From the NCBI RefSeq assembly GCF_020852615.1, contig NZ_JADZAJ010000013.1, positions 21,470 through 85,469 on the forward strand: a stretch of DNA of 64,000 nt, read 5' to 3'. Below, one piece after another: positions 11,751-23,535 of this stretch; the stretch's first letter is position 1; each line of letters starts with the position of its first letter. The position numbers and the translations under genes are program-made. The notes below the pieces were generated by a model. That model did not search any database. It saw only the letters and a program-made list of their open reading frames with translations, and was not told the origin of the DNA. This stretch comes from Nitrosomonas sp. Lineage in GTDB: Bacteria > Pseudomonadota > Gammaproteobacteria > Burkholderiales > Nitrosomonadaceae.

Positions 11751-11780
11751 AAAGGCCCGCCAGATTTGGCGGGCCTTTCT
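11751..11780 (+). terminator. Intrinsic terminator after hppA
   Basis: A perfect 12-bp stem (AAAGGCCCGCCA paired with TGGCGGGCCTTT) with a 4-base GATT loop starts 24 bp after the hppA stop and runs into TTTCT. The A-rich left arm gives the U-tract on the other side, so it may also work in reverse. The rest of the gap to mutS (11781-12097, about 320 bp) shows no gene. Confidence 0.9.
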
Positions 11781-12097
11781 GTATCCTGCAAAAAATCACC
11801 ATTCAGCAATGAAGCACCCCGGTTATTCGTACTGTCCTGTCTGATTGACCTGATTGCCGCGACAAGCATGAAGCAGCGCACCAGTACTCTTCGGTACCGG
11901 TAGTCAGTAAATAACATCGCTTCTCCGGATAAAATGATCAGCATGAAACGATAGCAGGGATAATTTACGCAATAATCATCATTCATATGTTTCATCCCGC
12001 TGTTTCGGTGTTTTCTGCAAGCAATTATGCTCATACCAGCCGATTCAGCTTCTGACCTGACAGTCATCCTGCGCCTGATAACTATCCGGAGTCATGA

Positions 12098-14740
12098 TTG
12101 GTAATATCTGAAAACGCCGACAATAAACCAGCTCACTCTGTGCACACACCGATGATGCAGCAGTACCTGCGAATCAAGGCACAGCATGCCGATAAGCTGC
12201 TGTTTTATCGTATGGGAGATTTTTATGAACTGTTCTATGAAGATGCTGAAAAAGCTGCAAAATTGCTGGATATCACCCTCACCCAGCGTGGCACTTCTGC
12301 CGGGGAGCCAATCAGGATGGCAGGAGTACCATTCCACGCAGCTGAGCAGTACCTGGCCAGACTGGTAAAACTGGGTGAATCCATCGCCATTTGTGAGCAG
12401 ATCGGCGATCCCGCTGCCAGTAAAGGGCCGGTGGAACGACAGGTCATCCGCATCATTACCCCCGGGACGCTGACAGATGCCGGGTTGCTGGAAGAATACA
12501 ACAACAGCATTGTGCTGGCACTGGCACCGCATCATGGTCTGATTGGACTGGCCTGGCTCAATCTGGCTGCGGGTGATATGCGCGTACTGGAAACTTCCGT
12601 CGATCATCTGGCAAATGAGCTGGAGCGCCTGCATCCGACAGAAATCCTGTTACCGGAATCACTGGATCTGCCAGTAATGCTGAATCATGTTATCCCTCCC
12701 AGACGTTTACCTGACCGGCAATTTGATTATGAACATGCCGTGCAGCAGCTTACCCGGCAATTTGGCACCCGCGACCTGACTGCTTTCGGTTGTGAGGAGC
12801 TGCATGCGGCCATCATGGCTGCTGGTGCGCTGTTCGAATACATCAAGCTGACCCAGCAAACTGCAGCAGATGAGTCAGCCGGACAGTTACTCAGTCATCT
12901 GCAGACATTACAGGTAGAGCGGCAAGATGCCTATTTACGCATGGACGCTGCCACCCGTCGCAACCTGGAAATCACACAGACGCTGCGCGGAGAAGACGCG
13001 CCCACCCTGTCCTCTCTGCTGGATACCTGTTCGACCAGCATGGGCAGCCGGTTACTGCGGCACTGGCTGCACCACCCGCTACGCAACCGGATTACGCTAC
13101 AGCAGCGACTTAATGCTGTTTCTGATTTGATGCATACGGAATCAGGCACTCTCTATACCGGCATCCGGACACCACTTAAACAAATTGCCGATATCGAGCG
13201 CATCACCAGCCGAATCGCCTTACGGTCAGCCAGGCCTCGTGATTTATCCGGCCTGCGTGACAGCCTGACAACATTGCCCACCATCACCGGACTGATTGCA
13301 ACTTCAGCAGCTGCGGCTATCCAGCGATTTGTTTCCACCATGCGACCGGATACTGCACTCGTATCATTACTTGTCCGCGCATTGCAGCCTGTACCCGGTA
13401 TCGTTATTCGTGAAGGGGGTGTGATTGCTGATGGCTACGATGTCGAGCTGGATGAGTTACGTGCCTTGCAGGAAAACTGCAGCGAATTCCTGTTGGAACT
13501 GGAAACCCGGGAACGCGAACGTACCGGAATCCCGAATCTGAAGGTGGAATACAACCGGGTACATGGTTTTTACATCGAAGTAACCCGCACACATGGAGAA
13601 AAAATTCCTCCGGACTACCGCCGCAGACAGACTCTGAAAAATGCAGAACGCTACATCATTCCTGAATTACAGGTATTTGAGCATAAAACACTGTCAGCAC
13701 GTGAGCAGGCACTGGCTCGGGAAAAAATGCTGTACGAGCAGTTACTGGAACAACTGGCGGATTTCATCACCTCTCTGCAGGAAATTGCCCGTTCTGTTGC
13801 TGAACTGGATGTCCTGTGCGCCTTTGCCCACCGGGCAGATCTTTCCGGCTATATCAAACCGGTGTTTACTGATGATCCGGTTCTGGACATTACAGCTGGC
13901 CGGCACCCCGTGGTGGAAAACCAGGTGGAGCACTATATTGCCAACGATGTACAGCTTGGCGCCATTACACGCGAGGGGCGGCAAATGCTGATTATTACCG
14001 GGCCCAATATGGGGGGTAAATCCACCTACATGAGACAGACCGCACTGATTGTCCTGCTGGCACACTGCGGCTGCTTTGTTCCGGCAAAAATTGCACGCAT
14101 CGGACCTGTCGATCAAATTTTTACCCGGATTGGTGCAGCTGATGATCTGGCAGGAGGGCGCTCCACTTTCATGGTGGAAATGACAGAAGCTGCCAGTATT
14201 TTACGTAACGCAACCGCACAAAGTCTGGTGCTGGTTGATGAAATTGGCCGGGGTACCTCAACGTTTGACGGACTTGCGCTGGCTTTTGCGATTGCCCGTT
14301 ATCTGCTTACCCGTAACCGGAGCTATACCCTGTTTGCCACTCACTACTTTGAACTCATCCGGCTTGCTGAAGAATTCCCGCAGGCAGTTAATGTTCACGT
14401 TACTGCTGTAGAACACAAGAAACGCATCGTTTTTCTGCACCGGATAGAAGAAGGCCCTGCCAGCCGAAGTTACGGACTGCACGTTGCCGCGCTGGCAGGT
14501 GTACCGGATAACGTGATCAGGAGTGCCGGAAAAATCCTGGCGGGACTGGAGCAGGAAACGCTCAGCAAAAATCCTCAGCAAACTTTATTTGGCATAATCG
14601 GAGCAAACGAGGAAGCTGCCCCGGCTTCCATACACCCGGCACTCGACTATCTTACGCAGATTAACCCTGATGAACTCACACCCCGGGAAGCACTGGAACA
14701 GCTTTATCTGATCAAATCGATGCTTGGCCAGACAGACTGA
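12098..14740 (+). CDS. mutS: DNA mismatch repair protein MutS
   Basis: The 880-residue protein has the N-terminal mismatch-recognition domain with the [11 protein letters not shown] signature (Phe-x-Glu clamp), connector, lever/clamp domains, and a C-terminal ABC-type ATPase with Walker [10 protein letters not shown] near residue 635 and the DEIGRGTST Walker B/signature. It binds mismatches and recruits MutL. The frame opens with TTG at 12098, 6 nt after GGAG (12088-12091); the first ATG (12152) would still leave the FYRMGDF motif intact, so the exact start is open. The stop abuts the stop of the convergent slyD-like gene with no spacing. Confidence 0.97.
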   Translation: MVISENADNKPAHSVHTPMMQQYLRIKAQHADKLLFYRMGDFYELFYEDAEKAAKLLDITLTQRGTSAGEPIRMAGVPFHAAEQYLARLVKLGESIAICEQIGDPAASKGPVERQVIRIITPGTLTDAGLLEEYNNSIVLALAPHHGLIGLAWLNLAAGDMRVLETSVDHLANELERLHPTEILLPESLDLPVMLNHVIPPRRLPDRQFDYEHAVQQLTRQFGTRDLTAFGCEELHAAIMAAGALFEYIKLTQQTAADESAGQLLSHLQTLQVERQDAYLRMDAATRRNLEITQTLRGEDAPTLSSLLDTCSTSMGSRLLRHWLHHPLRNRITLQQRLNAVSDLMHTESGTLYTGIRTPLKQIADIERITSRIALRSARPRDLSGLRDSLTTLPTITGLIATSAAAAIQRFVSTMRPDTALVSLLVRALQPVPGIVIREGGVIADGYDVELDELRALQENCSEFLLELETRERERTGIPNLKVEYNRVHGFYIEVTRTHGEKIPPDYRRRQTLKNAERYIIPELQVFEHKTLSAREQALAREKMLYEQLLEQLADFITSLQEIARSVAELDVLCAFAHRADLSGYIKPVFTDDPVLDITAGRHPVVENQVEHYIANDVQLGAITREGRQMLIITGPNMGGKSTYMRQTALIVLLAHCGCFVPAKIARIGPVDQIFTRIGAADDLAGGRSTFMVEMTEAASILRNATAQSLVLVDEIGRGTSTFDGLALAFAIARYLLTRNRSYTLFATHYFELIRLAEEFPQAVNVHVTAVEHKKRIVFLHRIEEGPASRSYGLHVAALAGVPDNVIRSAGKILAGLEQETLSKNPQQTLFGIIGANEEAAPASIHPALDYLTQINPDELTPREALEQLYLIKSMLGQTD

Positions 14741-15220
14741 TCAATGTTCATGGCCATGCGGCCCATGTACATGCCCGTGCGACAGCTCTTCCGCTGTTGC
14801 CTGGCGTACTTCGGTCACCGTACATTCAAACTGAAAAGCCATACCGGCATAGGGGTGGTTACCATCCACAACCACAACATCGTCAGTGATTTCTTTCACG
14901 GTGTAGATATAGAAATCATCTGAATCTTCCTCCCCGCCTTCAAACTGCATCCCGACAGCCACTTCTTCCGGGAAAGCGCTGCGCGGCTCAACCCGCATCA
15001 GCTCTTCATCATACTCACCAAAAGCATCTTCCGGTTCCATCTGTAAAGATAAAGTAGCTCCGGCCTCTTTATCATGCAACGCCTCTTCCACCGCTGGAAA
15101 TATACCGTCATACCCGCCATGCAGATAGCTGATAGGCTCCTCGGTTTCTTCCATTACATTGCCTTCCAGGTCAATCATTTTATAGTGGAGCGACACTACC
15201 GTATTTTTTACTATGCGCAT
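14741..15220 (-). CDS. slyD: FKBP-type peptidyl-prolyl isomerase, SlyD-like
   Basis: The 159-residue protein has the SlyD plan: a split FKBP domain (GNVMEETEEPISYLHG, then NHPYAGMAFQFECTV) interrupted by an insert-in-flap chaperone domain, then a histidine-rich tail HGHVHGPHGHEH that can bind nickel or other metals. It catalyses prolyl isomerisation and acts as a folding helper in the cytoplasm. The tail is shorter than the E. coli SlyD tail. It converges with mutS without any intergenic base. SlyD is the best match; a plain FKBP SlpA would lack the His tail. Confidence 0.9.
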   Translation of the reverse strand: MRIVKNTVVSLHYKMIDLEGNVMEETEEPISYLHGGYDGIFPAVEEALHDKEAGATLSLQMEPEDAFGEYDEELMRVEPRSAFPEEVAVGMQFEGGEEDSDDFYIYTVKEITDDVVVVDGNHPYAGMAFQFECTVTEVRQATAEELSHGHVHGPHGHEH

Positions 15221-15270
15221 GTTTTATGCCTGAATCAGGCTTCCTTGTAGTTAATAAAAATTGCTCAAAA

Positions 15271-15927
15271 TCACGATACAGCTTTCCCGGAACACGGCGC
15301 AAAACTCTTACGATGGACATTGGTTATCCCGTGTAAGCGAATTGCTTCCAGGTGCATTCTGGTAGGGTAGCCTTTATGCCGATCAAAACCGTAGACCGGA
15401 TAAATTTCATGCAATCGCAGCATTTCAGCATCCCTCGCTGTTTTGGCGAGTATCGATGCGGCTGAGATTTCTGCCACCAGGCTGTCACCTCGAACAATTG
15501 CCTGCACTTCATAATCCAGTTTGGGTTTCTGGTTGCCGTCCACCAGAATCAACGTGTCTGGTGCCGGCAGCAGACTGATTACAGCTCGTTGCATGGCAAG
15601 CAGACTGGCCTGCAGGATATTCAGCTGATCTATTTCCTCAACTGAAGCAATCGCAACTGCCCATGCACGAGCACGTTGTTTGATCTGATCAGCCAGACCA
15701 GTCCGTTTCTTCTCACTTAACTGTTTGGAATCTGCCAGTCCATCAATCCTGTCTGCCGGATCAAGCACCACACAGGCAGCATAAACCGGCCCGGCCAACG
15801 GCCCCCTGCCGGCTTCATCCACGCCATAGACAACCTTCCCGACAGGATAAACCCAACTGTGGCCGGCACCCGCCCTGGTAACTCCCGGGCGGGCTGATGA
15901 TTGAATCAAACGGCCCTTGCGGTACAC
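15271..15927 (-). CDS. rnhB: Ribonuclease HII
   Basis: The protein carries the RNase HII core: [18 protein letters not shown] with the catalytic Asp-Glu pair, the SKQLSEKKR motif, LILVDG with the third Asp, and [15 protein letters not shown]. It removes ribonucleotides from DNA. The ATG at 15927 gives 218 residues with about 30 residues before the core, and overlaps fabZ by 22 bp; a GTG start a little inside would give the more usual length near 190-200, so the N-terminus is uncertain. In many proteobacteria lpxA and lpxB lie between fabZ and rnhB; here they do not. Confidence 0.95.
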   Translation of the reverse strand: MYRKGRLIQSSARPGVTRAGAGHSWVYPVGKVVYGVDEAGRGPLAGPVYAACVVLDPADRIDGLADSKQLSEKKRTGLADQIKQRARAWAVAIASVEEIDQLNILQASLLAMQRAVISLLPAPDTLILVDGNQKPKLDYEVQAIVRGDSLVAEISAASILAKTARDAEMLRLHEIYPVYGFDRHKGYPTRMHLEAIRLHGITNVHRKSFAPCSGKAVS

Positions 15928-16343
15928 ATCAGCTGGGCTTCAGTGACAAGCTGGCCATCCACTTCCGCACAGGCTGAATACTTCCAGATTCCCTTAAGCT
16001 GACGGGTAATTTCAACCTTTAACACCAGCTGATCACCGGCAATAACTGGTTTTTTGAACCGTACTGCATCAATACCAACGAAGTAGTACACCTGCCCATT
16101 ATCCTTTTCCATGTTTTCTGACCGGATGGTCAGCAAAGCTGCTGCCTGCGCCAGTGCTTCAACAATCAGTACGCCCGGCATAACCGGGTGATGAGGGAAA
16201 TGTCCGGAAAAATAAGGTTCGTTGATGGAAACATTCTTGTACGCATGAATTCGTTTGCCTGATTCCAGGGAAACCACCCGGTCAACCAGGATCAGTGGAT
16301 AACGATGCGGCAGGTATTTCAGTATTTCATGAATATCCATCAT
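15906..16343 (-). CDS. fabZ: 3-hydroxyacyl-ACP dehydratase FabZ
   Basis: The 145-residue hot-dog-fold protein has the catalytic His in [11 protein letters not shown] and the Glu in [10 protein letters not shown]. It dehydrates 3-hydroxyacyl-ACP in fatty-acid synthesis. Length is typical. It sits 39 bp after skp; lpxD, which usually separates skp from fabZ, is absent. Confidence 0.97.
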   Translation of the reverse strand: MMDIHEILKYLPHRYPLILVDRVVSLESGKRIHAYKNVSINEPYFSGHFPHHPVMPGVLIVEALAQAAALLTIRSENMEKDNGQVYYFVGIDAVRFKKPVIAGDQLVLKVEITRQLKGIWKYSACAEVDGQLVTEAQLMCTARAV

Positions 16344-16382
16344 GACGTTCTATTTCTCCGTTTCATAGTTGCAGGCATAAAT

Positions 16383-16946
16383 TTATGGCTTACCGGCGAC
16401 AGATTCCTGTGCGTTCAGCGCTTTGATAACCTGATCAGTAATATCAATACGTGCACTTCGATAAACTGAATCCTGCAACTGCAGAATCAGGTCATACGAA
16501 TACTTTTTTGCCAGTTCATTGATCACCTGATTGGTACGTTCCAGAATCAGGCCATATTCTTCGTTCTGACGCAAACTCAAGTCTTCCCGTATCTGTTGCT
16601 GCGCACGCTGATACTGGCGGCTAAGTCCGGCAAGATCACGCTCTTTCAGGCGCCGCCCTTCCTCATCAGCAATACCCGTCCCCTTCTCCAGTTCCTGCTG
16701 TAATGCTCTGATCCGGACCGAAAGCTCTCTGATCCGGGTTTCTCGTACCTGAAACTCTTTTTCGATTTTTTTCTGTGCAGCAACAGCAGGCATGGATTCC
16801 CGTAAAATCTTCTCTGTATTGACTACACCGATTTTTATCTCTTCAGCGTACAGATAAGCGGGTAAAGTCAGAATTAATGTAACAGCAAATATACTCATGA
16901 ACTGAGCAGATATCTGTTGCAAACGTTTATTCAGCAGGTTTTTCAT
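16383..16946 (-). CDS. skp: Periplasmic chaperone Skp/OmpH
   Basis: The 187-residue protein has an N-terminal signal sequence (hydrophobic stretch about residues 17-32 ending AYLYAEE) and the OmpH pattern: IGVVNTEKIL, then a long charged coiled-coil region and the C-terminal ALNA tail. Skp shields unfolded outer-membrane proteins in the periplasm before BamA inserts them. The gene follows bamA by 26 bp in the same orientation. A later start at Met17 would also keep the signal peptide. Confidence 0.92.
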   Translation of the reverse strand: MKNLLNKRLQQISAQFMSIFAVTLILTLPAYLYAEEIKIGVVNTEKILRESMPAVAAQKKIEKEFQVRETRIRELSVRIRALQQELEKGTGIADEEGRRLKERDLAGLSRQYQRAQQQIREDLSLRQNEEYGLILERTNQVINELAKKYSYDLILQLQDSVYRSARIDITDQVIKALNAQESVAGKP

Positions 16947-16972
16947 AGCTTTTAATCAACTTCCCGGCCCAA

Positions 16973-19255
16973 TCAGAATGTTTGGCCAAACTGAAACTGG
17001 AAGCGTTGCAGCTTATCACCCGACTGATTATTGAGTGGCTGCGCAACGCTGAATTTAAGTGGCCCCATGGGTGAAATCCAAGTAGCCGCCAATCCTGCAG
17101 AATAGCGAAAATCATCAAACCCCAGTCCGGAGAATGAATTAACAATTGTTCCTCCATCCGCAAACGCGCTCAGACGAACCGATTTATCTTCCTTCATGAA
17201 AGGTACCGGGAAAAGCAGTTCGATATTACCCACGATACGTTTACTGCCACCGAGTACCCTGTTATCGCTGTCACGCGGGCCAAGCGTATTGATGTTATAT
17301 CCGCGAACCGAGTTGAAACCACCGGCAAAGAAATTTTTAAAGAATGGGAGCTGTCTGCCGGAATAGCCGTCTCCAACCCCCACTTCACCATTCAGCATCA
17401 GCGTAAACATCTTGGTAACAGGAAAGAACCAGCGCTGCTCATAGCTGATTTTGTAATACTTCAAATCGCCGACCGGCAGGCCAAATTCACCAAACAGCCG
17501 CTGTGTCAGCCCGGATGTTGTCCAGATAGCACTGTCACGGCGATCACGTGCCCAGCTCAGGGTGATGGGAAGGTTATTGGAAGATTTACCAAACTGGTCA
17601 ACGAAATCTCTAAAACGCTGCGGGCTGTCATCACGCAAGTGAATGACAGTATGTTCAGCCCCCAGCCCCAGAGAAACGATATCATTTTCAGCGACGGGAA
17701 TACCAAACCGTATATTGGCACCGGTTGTATCAGTATTGAACATACCCACACTGCTCAATGAACGGGTGTTGATATCACGTTTGAATGCTTCCAGACCGAG
17801 GCTTATCCCGTTAATCGTATAGTAGGGATTATTGAACGAAGCAGAAATAACCTTGTTAACGCTACCGGTATTTACCTGTAAGCTCAGAAAGTTACCGGTC
17901 CCCAGAATATTGTTCTGGGCGATTGATCCGTTCAGAATGATCCCTTCACGATCCGAATAACCGGCACCAAACATGATTGCCCCGGTTGGTTTCTCAGCCA
18001 CATTGACATTGATATCCACCTGATCCGGCACATCGGCAACTGGGGGCGTTTCAACATTCACACTGGTAAAAAAATCCAGTCTGTCTACCCGTTGTCTGGA
18101 ACGGTTGATCTGTTCGGTCGAGTGCCAGGCTCCCTCCATTTGCCGGAATTCACGGCGAATCACCTCATCCCGGGTACGCTCATTACCACTGATATTAATA
18201 CGTCTGACATAGACCCGGCGCCCCGGATCAATAAAGAAAGTAAATGCCGTCTTACGGGTCTCCTTATCCAGTTCAGGTGAAGCGTTCACATTGGCAAATG
18301 CGTAACCATCATTCCCCAGCCGATCGCTGATCAGCTTGATTGATTCAGTCAGTTTCTCGCGAACAAATATTCCGCCCGGCTCAAGTTTGATCAGTTTACG
18401 CAGCTCTTCTTCCGGGACCAGCAGTTCACCGGCCAGTTTAATATCAGATACCGTATATTGAGGGCCTTCGGTAATGTTGACCGTAATATAAATATCTTTC
18501 ATATCCGGTGTAATCGAAACCTGTGTAGATTCGATATTAAATTCCAGGTACCCCCGGTCAAGATAATAAGAGCGCAGCGTCTCAAGATCTGCCGATAATT
18601 TTTGCTTTGAATACTGATCATCCTTGGTAAACCAGGTCATAAACCCCGGCGTTTTAAGGCTGAATAAACCGATCAGGTCCTCTTCGGGAAAAATGTGGTT
18701 GCCAACAATATTAATTTGTTTGATGCGGGCTGTTTTGCCTTCCTTAATATCAAAATTGATACCAATACGGTTACGCTCCAGCGGAGTTGTTGTCGTGGTA
18801 ATTTTAACGGCATACTTGCCGCGGCTGATGTATTGGCGCTTCAGCTCCTGTTCCGCCTTTTCCAGCAGGGAGCGGCTGAAAATACGGGATTCTGATAAAC
18901 CCGCCTGTTTCAAGCCTTCCTTCAGTTTTTCCTTATCGAACTCCTTGGCGCCATTGATACTGATTTGCGCAATCGCCGGACGTTCCTGAATCTGTACAAT
19001 CAGCAGATCCCCTTCATATTTCAGTTTCACATCGCTGAAAAAGCCTGTTGCGTATAAAGCCTTGATTGCTGCACTGGCTTTTTTACTGTCAAGCACATCC
19101 CCGACTTTTACAGGCAGATAACTGAACACTGTTCCGGCCTCGGTACGCTGGATACCCTCCACCCGTATATCCCGAACCACGAAAGATTCCTCTGCCATAC
19201 ATCCCATTGAATAGAGAGAAAAGAGCAATATCAAAAACCTGAATTTCATGGTCAT
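16973..19255 (-). CDS. bamA: Outer-membrane protein assembly factor BamA
   Basis: The 760-residue protein has a signal peptide (about 21 residues), five POTRA repeats (for example [17 protein letters not shown] in POTRA1), and a C-terminal Omp85 barrel with the loop-6 motif VRGY (in [12 protein letters not shown]) and a final aromatic residue (QTF). It inserts beta-barrel proteins into the outer membrane. The start overlaps the rseP stop by 4 bp (ATGA). Confidence 0.97.
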   Translation of the reverse strand: MTMKFRFLILLFSLYSMGCMAEESFVVRDIRVEGIQRTEAGTVFSYLPVKVGDVLDSKKASAAIKALYATGFFSDVKLKYEGDLLIVQIQERPAIAQISINGAKEFDKEKLKEGLKQAGLSESRIFSRSLLEKAEQELKRQYISRGKYAVKITTTTTPLERNRIGINFDIKEGKTARIKQINIVGNHIFPEEDLIGLFSLKTPGFMTWFTKDDQYSKQKLSADLETLRSYYLDRGYLEFNIESTQVSITPDMKDIYITVNITEGPQYTVSDIKLAGELLVPEEELRKLIKLEPGGIFVREKLTESIKLISDRLGNDGYAFANVNASPELDKETRKTAFTFFIDPGRRVYVRRINISGNERTRDEVIRREFRQMEGAWHSTEQINRSRQRVDRLDFFTSVNVETPPVADVPDQVDINVNVAEKPTGAIMFGAGYSDREGIILNGSIAQNNILGTGNFLSLQVNTGSVNKVISASFNNPYYTINGISLGLEAFKRDINTRSLSSVGMFNTDTTGANIRFGIPVAENDIVSLGLGAEHTVIHLRDDSPQRFRDFVDQFGKSSNNLPITLSWARDRRDSAIWTTSGLTQRLFGEFGLPVGDLKYYKISYEQRWFFPVTKMFTLMLNGEVGVGDGYSGRQLPFFKNFFAGGFNSVRGYNINTLGPRDSDNRVLGGSKRIVGNIELLFPVPFMKEDKSVRLSAFADGGTIVNSFSGLGFDDFRYSAGLAATWISPMGPLKFSVAQPLNNQSGDKLQRFQFQFGQTF

Positions 19256-20619
19256 TCAGAAACCAGACGAAGCAGATCATTATGGACTGCGTACACCATC
19301 AGTGTGATCAGGAGAACCATCCCAATCTGATGGCCGATTTGCATGATTTTTTCGGACAACGGCACTCCTCTCGCCAGTTCGATCAAATAGTACATCAGGT
19401 GCCCGCCATCCAGAACCGGGATCGGCAGGAGATTCAACACCCCCAGACTGATGCTGATTAACGCCAGAAAACCCAGATAGGCAGTCAGCCCCATTTGGGC
19501 CGACTGGCCGGCGTAGTTTGCGATCGTAATTGGCCCGCTGATATTTTTTAGTGAAACATCACCTGTGACCATCTTGCCAAGCATACGCAAGGTAAAATAT
19601 GACATTTCCCAGGTTTTAGTTACGGCTTTATTCAGGGCAGCCATCGGAGAGTAGCGGGTTTTTACCAGTAACCCCTCCAGGATTTCGTGTTTGACTTCTG
19701 GTGCAATACCAGCTTTACCGATTCGGGAATTGCCCTCAGATACTGCTTCAGGCTGTAATGACAAACCAAGTACCAGCCCGTCCCGCATTACTTCAATCGA
19801 GAGGGTATGCCCGGGACTTGAACGTATGGCTTCCACGACACCTTCCCAAGCCACAATCTGCTTCCCATTTATTGTCAGAATCCTGTCACCGGGCTTAAAG
19901 CCTGCACGCTCAGCCGCCCCTTCTGCCATCACCTGACCGATCACCGGGTCAATTACCGGCTGATAAGCATGCAACCCTAATTTCCCCAAAAAATCATTTT
20001 CAAGTTCATCCGGACCAATGCTGCTCAAATCAAGTTTGAGGTGGCGTGTAATCCCGCTTTCGCCAGATACGGCAATCCTGACACCGGCATTTTTATCTAC
20101 CGCATTATCCAATAATTGCAGGCGTGCTTCCTGCCAGGTGGTGATTGCCTGATCGTTGATTCCGGTAATGGTATCTCCACTTCTGAAGCCGGCTGATGCA
20201 GCCGGCGTCGCTGGCCCGATCTCCCCCAGCACGGGTTTTATGCCATTGACTCCAAGCATGAAAAGCAACCAGTACAACAGAATAGCCAGCAGGAAATTGG
20301 CAACGGGTCCCGCTGCCACAATTGCAAAGCGTTTGGAAACAGACTGGCGATTAAATGCACGCGGGAGCTCTTCAACCGGCACCTCCTCTTCATGCTCATC
20401 CAGCATCTTGACATAGCCACCGAGCGGGATCGCCGCAACGACCCATTCGGTTTGATCTTTACCAAGCCGTTTTTTGAAAAAAGGCCGACCAAACCCGAGC
20501 GAGAAGCGTAAAACCTTGACACCACACCAGCGGGCCACCAGATAATGGCCGAGTTCGTGGAAGGCTATCAGTAAACCAAGCGCCGTTACAAAGGCAAGAA
20601 TCGTTGAAAGCACTGTCAT
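19252..20619 (-). CDS. rseP: Site-2 protease RseP
   Basis: The 455-residue membrane metalloprotease has the zinc motif HELGH at residues 21-25 in the first transmembrane segment, two central PDZ domains (motifs [17 protein letters not shown] and [14 protein letters not shown]), and the third zinc ligand in LDGGH near the C-terminus. It cleaves anti-sigma factors and signal-peptide remnants within the inner membrane. It overlaps bamA by 4 bp, and dxr lies 24 bp upstream. Confidence 0.96.
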   Translation of the reverse strand: MTVLSTILAFVTALGLLIAFHELGHYLVARWCGVKVLRFSLGFGRPFFKKRLGKDQTEWVVAAIPLGGYVKMLDEHEEEVPVEELPRAFNRQSVSKRFAIVAAGPVANFLLAILLYWLLFMLGVNGIKPVLGEIGPATPAASAGFRSGDTITGINDQAITTWQEARLQLLDNAVDKNAGVRIAVSGESGITRHLKLDLSSIGPDELENDFLGKLGLHAYQPVIDPVIGQVMAEGAAERAGFKPGDRILTINGKQIVAWEGVVEAIRSSPGHTLSIEVMRDGLVLGLSLQPEAVSEGNSRIGKAGIAPEVKHEILEGLLVKTRYSPMAALNKAVTKTWEMSYFTLRMLGKMVTGDVSLKNISGPITIANYAGQSAQMGLTAYLGFLALISISLGVLNLLPIPVLDGGHLMYYLIELARGVPLSEKIMQIGHQIGMVLLITLMVYAVHNDLLRLVSE

Positions 20620-20643
20620 GTCAGAATAAATACGTTACCTGTT

Positions 20644-21882
20644 TTATTGGCCAATGCTGCAGGAAGGTGACTCTACTGACTGCCCCGCATTCTGCCGGAA
20701 GTTACTGGAAAGCCATTCGTGCGCCGATTCACGTGCCTGCCGGTCAGCCCTGAGTACGCTTTCCAGATCGGGAGTATCCTGTTTTTCAGTTGACTTCATC
20801 ACGTGCTCAATCATCACAGGGATTGCAGTAAACGGTATCCTGCCAGCCAGAAAAATTTCAACAGCCACTTCATTGGCAGCATTCAGCACTGCAGGCATGT
20901 TACCTCCTGCTGCAAGTGCTTCATATGCGAGCCCGAGACAGGGAAATCGCCTGAAATCCGGCTCTTCAAAATCAAGCCGTGCCACTTTGAACATATCCAG
21001 AGATTGCACACCGCTCTCCATTCTTTCAGGGTAACTCAGCGCATGAGCGATTGGTGTACGCATATCAGGATTACCAAGCTGGGCAAGTACTGAGCCATCA
21101 ATATATTCGACCATTGAATGTATGACACTCTGCGGGTGGATAACCACCTGAATTTTCTCAGGATCAGCATTAAACAGCCAGTGTGCTTCAATGACCTCAA
21201 GCCCTTTGTTCATCATGGTGGCTGAGTCAACTGATATTTTCCTGCCCATTACCCAGTTGGGATGTGCGCAGGCCTGTTCCGGAGTTACTGTTTCCAGTAT
21301 TGCCAGATCTGCCGTACGGAAAGGTCCGCCCGAAGCTGTCAGCAATATCCGGCGCACCCCTGAGCCAGACAGATCCCCATTGAAATGACGTGGCAGGGAT
21401 TGAAAAATTGCATTATGTTCACTGTCAATCGGCAATAAAGTCGCATGATGCTGCCTGACGGCATCCATAAAAACCTTCCCTGCCATTACCAGTGTTTCCT
21501 TGTTAGCCAGAAGAATATGCTTGCCTGATTGAGCGGCAGAAAGCGTGGGCCGAATACCGGCAGCTCCAACGATTGCAGCCATCACTGTATCAATTTCAGG
21601 CAGGGATGCCACTTTCTCCAGTGATTCAATACCTGAAAGTACAATGGTGGCCAGACCTGTCACCCGCAATTTATCCTCCAGCTGTTCAGCACTCCGGGCA
21701 TTGAGCATAACTGCATATGAGGGATGAAATCGCATGCACTGCTCAAACATCTTTTCAACATTCCGGTCAGCGGTCAACGCAACCACCCGATACTGATCAG
21801 GATGCCTGGCTACCACATCCAGCGTGCTTTCACCAATACTGCCGGTCGATCCTAAAATGGTCAAATGACGGGTTTTAATCAT
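20644..21882 (-). CDS. dxr: 1-deoxy-D-xylulose 5-phosphate reductoisomerase
   Basis: The 412-residue protein starts with the NADPH-binding [13 protein letters not shown] motif and carries the catalytic segments [23 protein letters not shown] and [17 protein letters not shown]. It makes MEP in the isoprenoid pathway. Its start overlaps the cdsA stop by 4 bp (ATGA). Neighbours uppS and cdsA use isoprenoid and CDP-lipid intermediates. Confidence 0.97.
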   Translation of the reverse strand: MIKTRHLTILGSTGSIGESTLDVVARHPDQYRVVALTADRNVEKMFEQCMRFHPSYAVMLNARSAEQLEDKLRVTGLATIVLSGIESLEKVASLPEIDTVMAAIVGAAGIRPTLSAAQSGKHILLANKETLVMAGKVFMDAVRQHHATLLPIDSEHNAIFQSLPRHFNGDLSGSGVRRILLTASGGPFRTADLAILETVTPEQACAHPNWVMGRKISVDSATMMNKGLEVIEAHWLFNADPEKIQVVIHPQSVIHSMVEYIDGSVLAQLGNPDMRTPIAHALSYPERMESGVQSLDMFKVARLDFEEPDFRRFPCLGLAYEALAAGGNMPAVLNAANEVAVEIFLAGRIPFTAIPVMIEHVMKSTEKQDTPDLESVLRADRQARESAHEWLSSNFRQNAGQSVESPSCSIGQ

Positions 21883-22706
21883 GATTCAGTCGAATAAAAT
21901 AAGATAGCCGCAAGGGTGGCAACAGGCAGGACCGGTAACAGTGCATCGATACGATCCAGCACCCCGCCATGACCGGGAAGTATATTGCCGCTATCCTTGA
22001 CACCCGCTTGCCGTTTTAAGAGTGATTCATACAGATCACCCGCTATTCCCAGCACAGCAAGTACAAGCAGCAGGGGGATAAGCCAGCCTATCAGTGCCTG
22101 ACCTTTATTGACCGAATAAAACCAGATCAGTGCATAAATCAATACACTGACTACTGCCCCGGCCACTCCCTCCCAGGTTTTTCCCGGACTGATCCGAGGT
22201 GCAAGTTTATGTTTTCCACAGGAACGTCCGGTGAAATAGGCAGCGCTGTCAGAAATCCAGACTACCCCCATAATCCCAAGTAATAACAGCGGATCTATTG
22301 CACGGAGCTGGTAAAGCGACAGGCATGCCGGCAGCAGAACCAGCCAGCCGGCTGACATAAACGCCCATGGATTATGAATTGATCGGACCGTTGCCAGCTG
22401 GAACGGTACGGCCAGCAGCCAAAAAACAGCTGATATGCCGTAAAACCAGACCATAGAAGAATCTGCCGGATTCCTGGAAAACACTACACTGGCTTCAAAT
22501 AACAGCTCCCCCCCCAGCACAGTGGTAAAAATCATATAAAGAACTGTCTGATTCACAGAAAGCTGCCCCAGACGACACCACTCTCTCGTCGCAGCAATCG
22601 TCAACCCCAAGAGTAATGCAGCCCAGAAAATATCTGGCAGATAAAATAATGCCGCCAGAAAGGCGGACAATAATACGAATGCGGTAAGTAATCGGGTACT
22701 AAGCAT
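21879..22706 (-). CDS. cdsA: Phosphatidate cytidylyltransferase
   Basis: The 275-residue protein has about eight membrane segments and the C-terminal CDP-alcohol signature region, here [29 protein letters not shown] split around the conserved Lys/Asp residues, followed by a late motif with [18 protein letters not shown]. It makes CDP-diacylglycerol in the inner membrane. It is placed between uppS and dxr as in most betaproteobacteria. Confidence 0.95.
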   Translation of the reverse strand: MLSTRLLTAFVLLSAFLAALFYLPDIFWAALLLGLTIAATREWCRLGQLSVNQTVLYMIFTTVLGGELLFEASVVFSRNPADSSMVWFYGISAVFWLLAVPFQLATVRSIHNPWAFMSAGWLVLLPACLSLYQLRAIDPLLLLGIMGVVWISDSAAYFTGRSCGKHKLAPRISPGKTWEGVAGAVVSVLIYALIWFYSVNKGQALIGWLIPLLLVLAVLGIAGDLYESLLKRQAGVKDSGNILPGHGGVLDRIDALLPVLPVATLAAILFYSTES

Positions 22707-22740
22707 GGACGGGCAAGCCCCGTTGGTTGGATAATGGCGG

Positions 22741-23532
22741 TTAAACCCTGTCTTCGTTCAGAATCGCATTTTCATTTCCCTGCCGGTCAGCAATCTGCTC
22801 ACTTGTCCGCCCGAACCGGCGTTCACGTTTCTGATAGGAAGCAATCGCCTGATTAAGCGCCGAAGCATCGAAATCCGGCCATAATGTATCGGTAAAATAC
22901 AACTCGGTATAGGCAAGCTGCCAAAGTAAAAAGTTACTGATCCGACACTCACCACCTGTACGAATAAACAAATCCGGCTCAGGCGCACCCGCCATGGCCA
23001 GGTATCTGGCTATATCAGTTTCATCAAAGCTGGTAGCCAGGCCCGGATTTTCGGCAATCATTTTGCGAATGGCCTGCATAATATCCCACCGCCCTCCGTA
23101 GTTCGCGGCCACGGTAAAATTCAACCGGGTATTTTCGGCTGTCAGTGCCTCACCGCGCTGAATAAAACTGATTATTCTGGAATCAAATTTCGAAATATCA
23201 CCGATCACCCTGAACCGGATCCCGTTCTCGTGCAGATTGGTTATTTCCCGTTCAAGCGCAGCAAGAAACAGCTGCATCAACAGCCTGACTTCCTCTGCAG
23301 GCCTGCGCCAGTTTTCACTACTGAACGCGAAAATTGTCAGGTACGAAACCCCTTTTTCGATGCAGGCCCTGATCGTACCCCGTACTGCTTCAACACCTTG
23401 TGTATGCCCCGCTATTCTTGGCAGAAAACGTTTTTTGGCCCACCGCCCATTACCATCCATGATGATAGCGATATGTTTAGGTATCGCACCCGTTTCCGGG
23501 ATTTCTCGTGTCGAACTTGGTATCAGAGGCAT
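22741..23532 (-). CDS. uppS: Undecaprenyl pyrophosphate synthase
   Basis: The 263-residue cis-prenyltransferase carries [13 protein letters not shown] with the catalytic Asp, [10 protein letters not shown], the SSENWRRP motif and the C-terminal [15 protein letters not shown] and TELYF segments. It makes the C55 carrier lipid for peptidoglycan and other envelope polymers. The first 18 residues precede the family core. frr ends 3 bp upstream. Confidence 0.97.
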   Translation of the reverse strand: MPLIPSSTREIPETGAIPKHIAIIMDGNGRWAKKRFLPRIAGHTQGVEAVRGTIRACIEKGVSYLTIFAFSSENWRRPAEEVRLLMQLFLAALEREITNLHENGIRFRVIGDISKFDSRIISFIQRGEALTAENTRLNFTVAANYGGRWDIMQAIRKMIAENPGLATSFDETDIARYLAMAGAPEPDLFIRTGGECRISNFLLWQLAYTELYFTDTLWPDFDASALNQAIASYQKRERRFGRTSEQIADRQGNENAILNEDRV

Positions 23533-23535
23533 GAA

